Source: Candidatus Enterococcus willemsii (GTDB lineage: Bacteria > Bacillota > Bacilli > Lactobacillales > Enterococcaceae). Taken from it: a stretch of 64,000 nt of DNA. The notes beneath the pieces were generated by a model, which saw nothing but the letters and a program-made list of their open reading frames with translations, did not search any database and was not told where the DNA came from. The stretch lies in NCBI RefSeq assembly GCF_009933335.1, contig NZ_MAEL01000014.1:1-64000 (forward strand), given 5' to 3'. The position numbers and the translations under genes were made by a program. The stretch's first letter is position 1. Each line of letters starts with the position of its first letter. This document shows positions 30,110-39,418 of the stretch, piece after piece.

Positions 30110-30186
30110 GTTGAATAAAATGCTATTTTAAGATAACCTAATGAGTAAGGAATAAAGTTATTTAATAAAAAAGGAGAGTGTATCCA

Positions 30187-30351
30187 ATGAAAATTCCATT
30201 TAACTTAAAAGAAAAAATTACAGAAGCTGCCGAACATATTTATGATGTGGCGAAAAAAGATGTCGAAATTTCAGTGAAAAAAACCGGTGTTAAAATTTCA
30301 AAACCACGACCTACACGTCATACAATTAAATGGCGCGCGAAAAATCATTAA
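30187..30351 (+). CDS. Small basic protein, 54 aa, unknown
   Basis: ATG 30187 follows the strong RBS AAAAGGAG (30170-30177), and a good terminator follows the stop, so this is a credible single-gene unit between the tRNAs and the GntR gene. The product starts MKIPFNLKEKITEAAEHIYD and is Lys-rich, with a predicted N-terminal amphipathic helix and a basic C-terminus (PRPTRHTIKWRAKNH). No transmembrane segment or Cys. I do not recognise a family. Confidence 0.65.
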   Translation: MKIPFNLKEKITEAAEHIYDVAKKDVEISVKKTGVKISKPRPTRHTIKWRAKNH

Positions 30352-30355
30352 GAGT

Positions 30356-30396
30356 AAAAGTAACTTTTGGACAAAATACCCCAAAAGTTACTTTTT
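30356..30396 (+). terminator. Terminator after 54-aa ORF
   Basis: AAAAGTAACTTTTGG (30356-30370) is exactly complementary to 30381-30395, a 15-bp stem with a T-run at its end. Confidence 0.88.
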
Positions 30397-30398
30397 CA

Positions 30399-30428
30399 TT
30401 GAATTTGAAGGTATATACCGTCTATAAT
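30399..30428 (+). promoter_or_regulatory. gntR promoter with palindromic operator
   Basis: TTGAAT (30399-30404) and a consensus TATAAT (30423-30428) are 18 bp apart. The perfect palindrome GGTATATACC (30410-30419) lies in the spacer. Sites of this GGT-N4-ACC form are typical of HutC/NagR-type GntR regulators, so the product of the next gene probably represses itself here. Confidence 0.65.
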
Positions 30429-30457
30429 AGTAAAAGAACAGAAAGAAAGGTGAAAAC

Positions 30458-31165
30458 ATGGCGGACACATTACCTGTATATATTCAAATACATGATGCAA
30501 TTAAAGAAAAGATTGAAGCAAATTTCTGGAAAATTGGTGATCGACTCCCTTCAGAAAGAGAGCTATCGTTACAATTTGGTGTGAGTCGTATGACTTTGCG
30601 CCAGGCCATTCAGACGTTGGCTGATGAAGGAATTTTAGAAAGAAAAATTGGTTCAGGTACTTACGTCGCACGTCGAAAAGTTCAAGAAAAAATGACAGGA
30701 ACAACAAGTTTTACAGAAATTATGATTGCACAAGGTCGTGTTCCTTCAAGTCGAGCCGTGTCTTATTTCTTTACTTCACCAAGTTCAAGTGAGATGGAGA
30801 AATTGCAGTTAACGAGTGACGAGCTGATTTTAAGAATGGAGCGGGTTCGCTTGGCAGATGGTATACCAATTTGCTTTGAAGTTGCAAGTATCCCAGAAAA
30901 ATTGATTCGTGAATTTAGTAAAGCTGAAATTACATCATCTCTGTACCGTGTCTTAGCAGAAAAAGGACAGAAGAAAATTAGTGGTGCGAACCAAACAATT
31001 TCGGCGATGGTTGCTTCTGAAAAGATTGCCGACTATCTAGATATAAAAAAAGGCGATGCCATTTTGCGAATGCGCCAGATTTCTTTCTTAGAAGATGGGA
31101 TTCCATTTGAATATGTACGTAGTCAATATGTTGGAAATCGATTTGAATTCTTTTTAGAAAAATAA
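30458..31165 (+). CDS. GntR family transcriptional regulator (HutC subfamily, UTRA domain)
   Basis: A 235-aa repressor: N-terminal winged helix (about 5-70) with RLPSERELSLQFGVSRMTLR and the GSGTYVA wing, then a UTRA effector domain (about 90-230) that normally binds a sugar phosphate or related small molecule. The effector cannot be told from sequence. No metabolic operon is adjacent: upstream is the 54-aa ORF, downstream the convergent yigZ, so its targets besides itself are probably elsewhere. Confidence 0.9.
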   Translation: MADTLPVYIQIHDAIKEKIEANFWKIGDRLPSERELSLQFGVSRMTLRQAIQTLADEGILERKIGSGTYVARRKVQEKMTGTTSFTEIMIAQGRVPSSRAVSYFFTSPSSSEMEKLQLTSDELILRMERVRLADGIPICFEVASIPEKLIREFSKAEITSSLYRVLAEKGQKKISGANQTISAMVASEKIADYLDIKKGDAILRMRQISFLEDGIPFEYVRSQYVGNRFEFFLEK

Positions 31166-31195
31166 AACGAGCTGATTTTTTTCAGCTCGTTTTTT
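31164..31195. terminator. Bidirectional terminator between gntR and yigZ
   Basis: AAAACGAGCTGA (31164-31175) and its complement (31182-31193) flank a T6 loop, with A and T runs on both sides. It serves both convergent genes and overlaps their stop codons (gntR to 31165, yigZ from 31182). Confidence 0.85.
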
Positions 31196-31823
31196 GTTCA
31201 ATAGGTACTTCGATGTAGGAAAAATTCCCTTCCTTAAAGGTCACTTGCCCATTTAGTAAATCCGTTACAGCTTGTAGGAACGCTTCAGGATCTTCAACCA
31301 TTACGCATAAAGTAATTTGTTCCAGAAATTCTGTTTCTTTTGTATGATAATTCTGTTGCTCTAAATAATGTTGTAACTTTCCTAATTGCGGATAATCGAT
31401 TGTGACATAGATTTCTTTTTGCAAAATTGCTTGGACGATACCAATTTCAGTCAAAGCGTGAGAGACAGCCCCAGCATATGCGCGAATTAAGCCGCCCGCC
31501 CCTAATTTCGTACCACCAAAATAGCGTGTGACGACCGCAACTACATCCATTAATTCATTTTTTTTCAATACTTCTAACATAGGAACGCCAGCTGTTCCAC
31601 TAGGTTCGCCATCGTCGCTGGAGCGTTGAATCTCATTTTTTTCTCCAAGAACAAAGGCGCTACAGTTATGATTCGCTTTCCAGTGTTCTTTTTTTAGGTC
31701 TTGAATAAATTCTTTGGCTTCGTCCTCCGAATTTATCCGCTTCAATGAGCAAATAAAGCGAGATTTTTTGATTTCCATTTCTGCTTGCCCGTCGTTTTTT
31801 ATTGTCAGGTATGTATTTAACAT
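31182..31823 (-). CDS. yigZ: IMPACT family protein YigZ
   Basis: A 213-aa protein of the YigZ/YvyE family related to eukaryotic IMPACT. The N-terminal UPF0029 domain has the conserved KKSRFICSL, HNCSAFVLG, SDDGEPSGTAGVPMLE and VVTRYFGGTKLGAGGLIRAY segments; a C-terminal DUF1949 domain follows from about 135. Biological role uncertain, possibly translation-related. RBS GGAGCGA on the minus strand. Confidence 0.93.
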   Translation of the reverse strand: MLNTYLTIKNDGQAEMEIKKSRFICSLKRINSEDEAKEFIQDLKKEHWKANHNCSAFVLGEKNEIQRSSDDGEPSGTAGVPMLEVLKKNELMDVVAVVTRYFGGTKLGAGGLIRAYAGAVSHALTEIGIVQAILQKEIYVTIDYPQLGKLQHYLEQQNYHTKETEFLEQITLCVMVEDPEAFLQAVTDLLNGQVTFKEGNFSYIEVPIEQKTS

Positions 31824-31933
31824 CGAATCGCTCCTTTTTTACTAGTATAGAAAAAAAAGTCGAAACTTTCAATAAAAGCTGTTCTTGCATTTTTTCAATG
31901 AAAGCGCAATAATAGATGAAAGGGGGAATGACA

Positions 31934-32242
31934 ATGGTCGCAAGAAAAAAGAAGTATGATGTTATCACTAATTATTTAAAAAATAACGGTGGTTCACAGG
32001 TGACATTGACGTTTACCCAAATTGATGAATTATTGTTTCCCGCAAATGGTTTACCTAAAACTGCAAGAACAAGTGCTGATTGGTGGTCAAATAATTATCG
32101 GCATTCAGAAAACGGTGCCTATGCTTGGATTAATGCCAATTATGAAGTTATTCATATTAATCTGGAAAAAGAATTTGTTGTTTTTCGACCATTAGTTAAA
32201 TCGAGTTGGTTGATTGAAAATAAACCGATTAAAAAACGTTGA
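31934..32242 (+). CDS. DUF7662-like small protein
   Basis: A 102-aa basic protein. The stretch YLKNNGGSQVTLTFTQIDEL followed by LPKTARTSADWWSNN, HSENGAYAWINANYEV and VVFRP resembles the DUF7662 pattern of small soluble proteins, whose role is unknown. Three Met codons are possible (31916, 31928, 31934); 31934 is best spaced from AGGGGG (31921-31926). It stands alone between yigZ and a PTS gene. Confidence 0.65.
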   Translation: MVARKKKYDVITNYLKNNGGSQVTLTFTQIDELLFPANGLPKTARTSADWWSNNYRHSENGAYAWINANYEVIHINLEKEFVVFRPLVKSSWLIENKPIKKR

Positions 32243-32247
32243 TAGCG

Positions 32248-32275
32248 TTGACAAAGATAAAAACTGTTTTATAAT
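32248..32275 (+). promoter_or_regulatory. Promoter of PTS IIB gene
   Basis: Consensus TTGACA (32248-32253) and consensus TATAAT (32270-32275) with a 16-bp spacer, a strong promoter 47 bp before the start codon. Confidence 0.8.
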
Positions 32276-32321
32276 GGAGATACACTATAAATAATTTTAT
32301 TGGAGTAAGGGGAGAATTAAT

Positions 32322-32642
32322 ATGGCAAAAAAAACAATTATGCTTGTATGTTCAGCAGGGATGAGTACAAGTTTACTAGTAACTAAAATGCAAAAAGCAG
32401 CAGATGAAAAAGGATTGGATACAGATATTTTTGCAGTATCTGCTTCAGAAGCAGACAGCCATTTAGAAAATAAAGACGTCAATGTTTTATTATTAGGACC
32501 TCAAGTTCGCTTTATGAAAGGCGATTTTGAAAAACGCTTAGCACCAAAAGGTATTCCATTAGAAGTTATCAACATGGCGGACTATGGCATGATGAATGGT
32601 GAAAAAGTATTAGCACAAGCATTGTCATTAATTGGTGAATAA
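32322..32642 (+). CDS. PTS lactose/cellobiose-type IIB component (orphan)
   Basis: A single-domain EIIB of 106 aa. The phosphocysteine is Cys10 in MLVCSAGMSTSLL, the typical CelA-type active-site loop. EIIB passes phosphate from EIIA to the sugar on EIIC. No EIIA or EIIC gene is near, and the gene has its own promoter and terminator, so it either works with a distant permease or has a regulatory role. Sugar not predictable; cellobiose/chitobiose class by family. Confidence 0.9.
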   Translation: MAKKTIMLVCSAGMSTSLLVTKMQKAADEKGLDTDIFAVSASEADSHLENKDVNVLLLGPQVRFMKGDFEKRLAPKGIPLEVINMADYGMMNGEKVLAQALSLIGE

Positions 32643-32663
32643 CATTACTTCATAAAAATAAAC

Positions 32664-32699
32664 AAAAAGAGAGAATCGAAAAGATTTTCTCTTTTTTTT
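32664..32699 (+). terminator. Terminator after PTS IIB
   Basis: AAAAAGAGAGAATC and GATTTTCTCTTTTT form a stem with a GAAAA-type loop followed by a T-run. Confidence 0.85.
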
Positions 32700-32724
32700 G
32701 CGTAATTAAAAGTAGGTGATGTTT

Positions 32725-34029
32725 ATGGAAGAATATCTAGGCAGACAACTTGCAGTCTTGAAAGATCAGGAAATTTCTGAGCAATTGTCTGCTCGTGAAG
32801 CGATTATTGTAGCTGAGAATTGTTTTTGTCAGCGCTGTGGGACGGCATTTACTAAAGAAGAGGTATGGTTACCTAATGGTGCCTACTATTGTCCTGCTTG
32901 CATTCGGTTCGGACGACTGACGAGCAATCATCAATTAGTCAGTCAACATGCAACAAAAACTCATGAAAGAAAGATTCATTTTAATTGGGACGGCAGTTTG
33001 ACACCTCCACAACAGCATGTCGCTAAAGCCATCGTAACAAACTATCAGGAAGGCTGGCATTCTATGATTTGGTCAGTGACTGGTTCGGGAAAAACTGAGA
33101 TGATCTTTCCTATTATCAAAAAAGTACTGGCTAATGGTGGTCGTGTATGTATCACTTCACCAAGAATTGATGTATGTCGAGAGCTATATCCTAGAATTGT
33201 GTCTACTTTTCCTGACGAAAAAACACTCTTGCTTTATGGAGGTTCTGAAGAAGCATATCGTTACAATGCTCTGACAATCTGTACAACTCACCAATTGATG
33301 AATTTTTATCAGGCGTTTGATTTATTAATTGTTGACGAAATTGATGCTTTTCCGTATGAAGGTGACCCACAATTACGTTTTGCTTTGAAACAATCAATCA
33401 AAAAAGAAGGTCGTTTTGTGTATTTAACAGCAACACCACCGAATCATCTACTGCAAGAAGTTGCGGAGTCATTTCGTATTGAGAAACTACCAATTCGTTT
33501 TCATCAACGTCCATTAATTGTTCCTGAGATTATTTGGTATGAAGAGTGGGAAAGATGTTACCAGAGACATAGAAGTCGAAAACTCATTCGCTTGCTTCGT
33601 CAATTGTTAAAAGATAATGCGGTGCTTGTGTTTTGTCCGAGTATTGCTTATATGGAACGCGTCTATCAGGCGGTTCGTTCTTTTTTTCCAGTAGAACAAA
33701 CGGCTTGTGTATCGTCTCAAGATAGCGAACGTGAACAAAAAGTTCAACAGATGCGTCAAAAAAAGTATCAAATATTATTTTGTACGACGATTCTTGAAAG
33801 AGGTGTGACATTTGAAAATGTATCAGTTATTATCATGGGAGCTAATCATGCAGTGTACACTAAATCAGCACTAGTTCAAATCGCTGGTAGAGTTGATCGC
33901 AAAGGAGAATTTAATTATGGACGGGTATTGTTTGTGTTGAATCAACAAACTTATGCGATTCGACAAGCTTGTCGAGAAATCAAAGAAATGAATCGATTAG
34001 CAAAGAGGTGGCAAACAGATGAAGTGTAG
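32725..34029 (+). CDS. comFA: Competence DNA helicase ComFA
   Basis: Cytoplasmic superfamily 2 ATPase that drives single-stranded DNA uptake during transformation. It has 434 aa. An N-terminal zinc module has two CxxC pairs (CQRC and CPAC), then Walker A TGSGKTEM, Walker B/DEAD-like VDEIDAFP, motif III LTATPP and motif VI QIAGRVDRKGE. ATG 32725 is spaced 7 bp from AGGTG. Overlaps comFC by 11 bp. No ComK/ComX-type promoter was recognised; other com genes are not in the window. Confidence 0.94.
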   Translation: MEEYLGRQLAVLKDQEISEQLSAREAIIVAENCFCQRCGTAFTKEEVWLPNGAYYCPACIRFGRLTSNHQLVSQHATKTHERKIHFNWDGSLTPPQQHVAKAIVTNYQEGWHSMIWSVTGSGKTEMIFPIIKKVLANGGRVCITSPRIDVCRELYPRIVSTFPDEKTLLLYGGSEEAYRYNALTICTTHQLMNFYQAFDLLIVDEIDAFPYEGDPQLRFALKQSIKKEGRFVYLTATPPNHLLQEVAESFRIEKLPIRFHQRPLIVPEIIWYEEWERCYQRHRSRKLIRLLRQLLKDNAVLVFCPSIAYMERVYQAVRSFFPVEQTACVSSQDSEREQKVQQMRQKKYQILFCTTILERGVTFENVSVIIMGANHAVYTKSALVQIAGRVDRKGEFNYGRVLFVLNQQTYAIRQACREIKEMNRLAKRWQTDEV

Positions 34030-34696
34030 TTGGTGCCAAAAAGAAATTATTCGCAATTTGCAAATGAAAGAAATTTTATTTCCTTGGTGTATTCGTGAAG
34101 AGCGATGTCAATTATGTGCGGAACAGTTTGTTCCTATCCCTGAAAAGTGCTGTCCGTATTGTTGTAAGGAAGGTACTGACAAAAAGTGTCAAGAGTGTGA
34201 ACGTTGGCAGCAACAGTATCCAGATTATATCTTTAAACATCACGCATTTTTTCAATACAACGAAGGATTTAAAGAATGGATTTATCAATATAAAAAGCTA
34301 GGAAATTATCAATTAAAACAAACATTTGTGACAGAACTAGTATCCTACTTTAAATACGAAAATGATGTCATCGTTACCGCAATTCCATTATCTGATACCC
34401 GTTTCTCAGAACGTGGTTTTAATCAAGTGACATCTTTTTTAGACGCAGCAAATATCAAAACGACCCCGTTATTAATAAAAAAAGAACACACATCTCCACA
34501 AGCTGAGAAGAATCGACAAGAACGTTTGGCTACGAAACAACCTTTTGAAGCAACAGCAAAAGCTAAAGATATAACTAATCGAACAGTGATTATTGTGGAT
34601 GATGTTTACACAACAGGTCGCACTTTATTTCATGCAGCCGAGATTCTACTTCCTTATAATCCTAGAGAAATTCGTACTTTATCATTAGCTAGATAA
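34019..34696 (+). CDS. comFC: Competence protein ComFC (phosphoribosyltransferase-like)
   Basis: A 225-aa partner of ComFA. Zinc-binding cysteine pairs at the N-terminus (CSWC, CQLC, CPYC, CQEC), then a type I phosphoribosyltransferase fold with the PRPP-loop VIIVDDVYTTGRTL near the C-terminus. Helps internalise DNA in naturally competent Firmicutes; whether this organism is competent is not known. RBS AAAGAGGTGG inside comFA. Confidence 0.93.
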   Translation: MKCSWCQKEIIRNLQMKEILFPWCIREERCQLCAEQFVPIPEKCCPYCCKEGTDKKCQECERWQQQYPDYIFKHHAFFQYNEGFKEWIYQYKKLGNYQLKQTFVTELVSYFKYENDVIVTAIPLSDTRFSERGFNQVTSFLDAANIKTTPLLIKKEHTSPQAEKNRQERLATKQPFEATAKAKDITNRTVIIVDDVYTTGRTLFHAAEILLPYNPREIRTLSLAR

Positions 34697-34710
34697 AATA
34701 TTTTTTGTTT

Positions 34711-34726
34711 TTGATAACGATTTCTT
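34711..34726 (+). promoter_or_regulatory. cre-like CcpA site upstream of hpf
   Basis: TTGATAACGATTTCTT agrees with the cre consensus WTGNNARCGNWWWCAW at every specified position but one. It abuts the -35 of the hpf promoter. CcpA is encoded in this window at 55888. Whether it activates or represses hpf cannot be read from the sequence. Confidence 0.6.
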
Positions 34727-34754
34727 TTGCATTTCTTACAAAGTTCGATATAAT
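34727..34754 (+). promoter_or_regulatory. hpf promoter
   Basis: TTGCAT (34727-34732), 16-bp spacer, consensus TATAAT (34749-34754). Confidence 0.7.
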
Positions 34755-34820
34755 AAAGATAAGAAGAGAACAAAATTTATTTTGTTACTCTTTAATTGGT
34801 AGATGAAAGGGGCAATTGTT

Positions 34821-35375
34821 ATGTTTAGATACAATGTACGCGGAGAAAATATTGAAGTTACTGAGGCTATCCGTAGTTATGTAGAGAAAAAAGTAGGGAA
34901 ATTAGAGCGTTATTTCAGCGATGCACCCGATGCAACAGCTCATGTAAATTTAAAAGTTTACACAGAGAAAACCGCTAAAGTAGAAGTTACTATCCCATTA
35001 CCTTATCTAGTACTACGAGCAGAGGAAACTTCACCAGATTTATATGCAAGTATTGATTTGGTTGTCGATAAATTAGAACGACAAATCCGTAAATTTAAAA
35101 CTAAAATCAACCGAAAATCTCGAGAAACAGCTCTTCCAGAAGTAAATACAGCAATTTTTGCTAACTCTGAGGAAGTTGACGAAGACAATAATTCTGAATT
35201 AGAAATCGTTCGTACAAAACGTCTTTCATTAAAACCAATGGACAGCGAGGAAGCTGTATTGCAAATGAATATGTTAGGACATAATTTCTTTATCTTTGAA
35301 GATGCAGAAACAAATGGAACTAGCATTGTTTATCGTCGTAAAGATGGCAAATACGGCTTAATCGAAACAGATTAA
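34821..35375 (+). CDS. hpf: Ribosome hibernation-promoting factor, long form
   Basis: Binds ribosomes in stationary phase and joins them into inactive 100S dimers. At 184 aa it is the long HPF: an N-terminal S30AE domain (about 1-100, starting [21 protein letters not shown]) and a C-terminal dimerisation domain (about 125-184, [20 protein letters not shown] and GLIETD end). ATG 34821 follows AAAGGGG; the frame opens at 34803. Single gene, own promoter with a cre-like site, own terminator. Confidence 0.94.
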   Translation: MFRYNVRGENIEVTEAIRSYVEKKVGKLERYFSDAPDATAHVNLKVYTEKTAKVEVTIPLPYLVLRAEETSPDLYASIDLVVDKLERQIRKFKTKINRKSRETALPEVNTAIFANSEEVDEDNNSELEIVRTKRLSLKPMDSEEAVLQMNMLGHNFFIFEDAETNGTSIVYRRKDGKYGLIETD

Positions 35376-35385
35376 TTAAAAAAAG

Positions 35386-35418
35386 AAATCTAGGTGTTTA
35401 CAGCACCTAGATTTTTTT
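35386..35418 (+). terminator. Terminator after hpf
   Basis: AAATCTAGGTG pairs with CACCTAGATTT around a 7-nt loop, followed by T. Confidence 0.9.
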
Positions 35419-35570
35419 CTGTTTTTTTATAAACAAATTTAAGAAATGAAAAAAGCAAAAGCAGAATTGAGGTAAACTGTAGCAATCAAGGGAAACAAGT
35501 GATAAAATGAATGGGAGACTTTCCTTGAATGAAAGTGGAACAACGTGTGAAAAAGGAGAATTAGACAAGA

Positions 35571-38087
35571 ATGGCCAATTTTTTTAAGACCTTAATTGAA
35601 AATGATAAAAAAGAACTTAAACGATTAGATCAAATGGCAAATAAAATTGAAGCATTAGCAGAACAAACAAGTGCCTTATCTGATCAGGAATTACGTGAAA
35701 AAACGACTGAGTTTCGTCAAAGATATCAAAATGGGGAAACTTTAGATGAATTATTATTTGAAGCATTTGCGGTTGCTCGTGAAGCAGCAAAACGTGTATT
35801 GGGACTATTTCCATACCATGTACAATTAATGGGAGGGATTGTTTTACACGACGGGAACATTCCAGAAATGCGTACAGGGGAAGGTAAAACCCTAACGGCT
35901 ACTATGCCTGTATATTTAAATGCAATTACAGGTAAAGGTGTACACGTTGTCACAGTCAATGAATATTTAGCTACTCGTGACTCAACTGAAATGGGTGAGT
36001 TATATGAATTTTTAGGATTAACGGTTGGTTTAAATATTAATTCAAAATCTTCAGAAGAAAAAAGAGCTGCCTATGCTTGTGATATTACTTATAGTACTAA
36101 TAATGAATTAGGGTTTGATTATTTACGTGATAATATGGTTGTTTATCGTCATCAAATGGTACAACGTCCATTAAATTATGCGATTGTCGATGAGGTTGAT
36201 TCCATTTTAATCGATGAAGCGAGAACACCATTGATTATTTCAGGTCAAGCCGAAAAATCAACAGCATTATACGTTCGTGCGGATAATTTTATCAAACGAC
36301 TAAAAGAAGATGAAGACTATAAAATTGATATTCAATCAAAAACAATTGGTTTAACGGAAAGTGGGATTGAAAAAGCGGAAGAAACATTCGGCTTGGATAA
36401 TCTATACGATATCGAAAATACCGCATTGACCCATCACTTAGATCAATCGTTGCGTGCAAATTATATTATGATTCGTGACATTGATTATGTGGTACAAGAA
36501 GGCAAAGTGATGATCGTTGACCAATTTACTGGTCGTATCATGGATGGTCGCCGTTATTCAGATGGTCTACACCAAGCGATTGAAGCCAAAGAAGGCGTAG
36601 AAATTGAAGACGAAACAAAAACAATGGCAAGTATTACTTTCCAAAACTTTTTCCGCATGTATCAAAAACTTGCAGGGATGACAGGGACTGCTAAAACAGA
36701 AGAAGAAGAATTCCGTGAAATTTACAATATGCAAGTTTTCCAAATTCCAACCAATCGTCCAGTTGTTCGTGATGACCGTGCAGACTTATTGTACCCAACT
36801 TTGACAAGCAAGTTTAATGCTGTGGTGCAAGATATTAAGGAACGTTATCGTAAAGGACAGCCAGTACTTGTGGGGACAGTAGCAGTTGAAACATCAGAAT
36901 TGCTATCTAATATGCTTACGCAAGAACGTGTTCCGCATGAAGTCCTAAATGCGAAAAATCATTTTAAAGAAGCGGAAATTATTTTAAATGCAGGGCAAAA
37001 AGGTGCCGTTACAATTGCAACTAATATGGCAGGTCGTGGAACGGATATTAAATTAGGTTTAGGCGTTGCTGAATTAGGTGGCTTAGCCGTAATTGGGACA
37101 GAACGTCATGAATCTCGACGCATTGATAATCAGTTACGTGGACGGGCTGGACGTCAGGGGGATCCAGGGGTGTCTCAGTTCTACCTTTCTTTAGAAGATG
37201 ATTTAATGAAACGCTTTGGCTCAGAAAGAATCAAAATGTTCTTAGACCGTTTGAATATTGAAGAGGAAGATTCCGTTATTCAAAGTCGAATGTTTTCTCG
37301 ACAAGTGGAAGCAGCACAGAAACGAGTAGAAGGGAACAACTACGATACGCGTAAAAATGTTTTGCAATATGATGATGTGATGCGTGAGCAACGTGAAGTC
37401 ATTTATGGACAACGCCAACAAGTCATCATGGAAGAAGATTCTCTATCTAATGTATTGATGAACATGGTACAACGGACAATTAATCGTGTTGTTGACGGTC
37501 ATACTGATGTAGAAGCCAACCAAATTAATATTGAAGGAATTGTGGATTTTGCAGGAAGTGTCTTAGTTCATGAGGATTCTATTTCAGTGAGTGATTTAGA
37601 AGGCAAATCTGCCCAAGAAGTGAAAGATTATTTAATGTCTCGTGCACAAGAAAAATTTGATGAAAAAGTAGCACAATTAAATAGTCCAGAACAATTATTG
37701 GAATTCCAAAAAGTGGTTATTTTACGCGTAGTTGATACAAAATGGACCGATCATATTGATGCAATGGATCAATTGCGTCAATCAATTGGCTTACGTGCAT
37801 ACGGTCAAAACAATCCATTAGTGGAATATCAAACAGAAGGTTATACCATGTTTGAAAATATGGTAGGGGCAATTGAATACGATGTGACACGTCTATTCAT
37901 GAAAGCTGAAATTCGTCAAAATGTGCAACGTGAGCAAGTTGCGCAAGGAGAAGCTGAGACTAATGAACCAACAGAAACAAATACAGCTGAAAAACGTCCA
38001 GTGCAAGTCGCAAAAGTTGGGCGTAACGAACTTTGTCCTTGTGGTAGTGGCAAAAAATTCAAAAATTGCCATGGAAAAGGCATGTAG
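35571..38087 (+). CDS. secA: Protein translocase ATPase SecA
   Basis: Motor ATPase that pushes preproteins through SecYEG. It has 838 aa. NBD1 carries Walker [10 protein letters not shown] and [15 protein letters not shown]; the preprotein cross-linking domain, NBD2 ([24 protein letters not shown]), the helical scaffold and the C-terminal zinc module [14 protein letters not shown] that binds SecB or phospholipid are all present. RBS AAGGAG. The 150 bp before it contain only a weak promoter candidate. prfB follows, as in most Firmicutes. Confidence 0.97.
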   Translation: MANFFKTLIENDKKELKRLDQMANKIEALAEQTSALSDQELREKTTEFRQRYQNGETLDELLFEAFAVAREAAKRVLGLFPYHVQLMGGIVLHDGNIPEMRTGEGKTLTATMPVYLNAITGKGVHVVTVNEYLATRDSTEMGELYEFLGLTVGLNINSKSSEEKRAAYACDITYSTNNELGFDYLRDNMVVYRHQMVQRPLNYAIVDEVDSILIDEARTPLIISGQAEKSTALYVRADNFIKRLKEDEDYKIDIQSKTIGLTESGIEKAEETFGLDNLYDIENTALTHHLDQSLRANYIMIRDIDYVVQEGKVMIVDQFTGRIMDGRRYSDGLHQAIEAKEGVEIEDETKTMASITFQNFFRMYQKLAGMTGTAKTEEEEFREIYNMQVFQIPTNRPVVRDDRADLLYPTLTSKFNAVVQDIKERYRKGQPVLVGTVAVETSELLSNMLTQERVPHEVLNAKNHFKEAEIILNAGQKGAVTIATNMAGRGTDIKLGLGVAELGGLAVIGTERHESRRIDNQLRGRAGRQGDPGVSQFYLSLEDDLMKRFGSERIKMFLDRLNIEEEDSVIQSRMFSRQVEAAQKRVEGNNYDTRKNVLQYDDVMREQREVIYGQRQQVIMEEDSLSNVLMNMVQRTINRVVDGHTDVEANQINIEGIVDFAGSVLVHEDSISVSDLEGKSAQEVKDYLMSRAQEKFDEKVAQLNSPEQLLEFQKVVILRVVDTKWTDHIDAMDQLRQSIGLRAYGQNNPLVEYQTEGYTMFENMVGAIEYDVTRLFMKAEIRQNVQREQVAQGEAETNEPTETNTAEKRPVQVAKVGRNELCPCGSGKKFKNCHGKGM

Positions 38088-38137
38088 TTAGTAAACGGCT
38101 ATTCGTATAAATTTGACAACTTGTCGATGTATTTTTT

Positions 38138-38172
38138 AAGAGGACTGGCCATAACATAGGTCCAGTCCTCTT
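38138..38172 (+). terminator. Hairpin between secA and prfB
   Basis: AAGAGGACTGG (38138-38148) pairs perfectly with 38162-38172. The T content after the stem is low, so it may be a weak terminator. Confidence 0.6.
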
Positions 38173-38198
38173 ATTATCAAAAGAAAGAAGGAATTTTA

Positions 38199-39309
38199 AT
38201 GGAAATTGCTGAAATCCGTAATCAATTAGAAACAATGAATGAAAAAATCTCAAGCTTCAGGGGGTCTCTTTGACCTCGAACAATTAGAAGAAGATATCGC
38301 TGAAGCAGAGCACCGGATGGCTGATCCTAGTTTTTGGGACAATGCTGAGCAAGCACAACAATTAATTAGTGACAATAATGCAAATAAAGATGCCTATAAT
38401 CAGTTCAATCATTTGGCAAGTGGTGTTGAGGAATTGGAAGTGTTACTAGAAATGCTTCAAGAAGAGCCAGATGCAGATATTGAAGAGGAACTAGTGACAG
38501 CAATGCAAAAATTGAATGAAGAAATTGCTACTTATGAATTATCAATGTTACTTGATGAGCCTTATGATCGTAATAATGCGATTGTTGAATTACATCCGGG
38601 TGCTGGCGGTACGGAATCACAAGACTGGGGAAGTATGCTTTTGAGAATGTATACTCGCTGGGCTGAACAACATAGGTATCAAGTCGAAATGGTGGATTAC
38701 CAAGCAGGAGATGAAGCTGGAATTAAGAGTGTGACATTACTAATAAAAGGTCACAATGCTTATGGTTATTTGAAATCGGAAAAAGGCGTCCATCGCTTAG
38801 TCCGTATCTCGCCATTTGATTCTGCTAAACGTCGTCATACTTCTTTTTGTTCAGTAGATGTCATGCCAGAATTAGATGCTGCTATTGCGATTGATATTAA
38901 TCCGGATGATTTAAAAATTGATACGTATCGTGCAAGTGGTGCAGGTGGTCAGCATATTAATAAAACTGAATCGGCTGTCAGAATTACCCATTTACCAACC
39001 GGAACTGTGGTTGCTAGTCAAGCTCAACGTTCTCAATTGAAAAATAGAGAGCAAGCTATGGGGATGTTACAAGCGAAATTGTATCAGTTAGAAGTTGAAA
39101 AACAAGAACAAGAAGCTGCGGCTCTTCGGGGTGAACAATTAGAGATTGGTTGGGGCTCACAAATTCGTTCGTATGTCTTCCATCCATATTCAATGGTCAA
39201 AGATCACCGAACAAATTATGAAACAGGAAATGTTCAAGCGGTGATGGATGGTGATTTAGATGGCTTTATTGACGCCTATTTAAAATCAAAATTAACTGAG
39301 GCAAATTAA
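38199..39309 (+). CDS. prfB: Peptide chain release factor 2 (programmed +1 frameshift)
   Basis: Recognises UGA and UAA and releases the peptide. Translation starts at ATG 38199 (RBS GAAAGAAGG), reads 24 codons to an in-frame TGA at 38271-38273 and must shift +1 at CTT-TGA-C, so the coding sequence is 38199-38270 joined to 38272-39309, 369 aa. The SD-like AGGGGG lies 38257-38262, just before the shift site, as in other prfB genes. Downstream, the stop-recognition motif SPF (in [10 protein letters not shown]) and catalytic GGQ ([14 protein letters not shown]) are intact. Confidence 0.96.
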
Positions 39310-39418
39310 TAAAAGTTATTTAATTGAAACGAAAATGTAACTTACTGAAAGACAGATGAAATATTGACATGCTATAATGAGCCAGTATGAATAAAATGGA
39401 TTGGAGAGATAGATAGCC

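Noticed and set aside
38239-38270. prfB starting at ATG 38239
   Set aside because: This frame only joins RF2 after the frameshift; the RBS and conserved N-terminus belong to ATG 38199.
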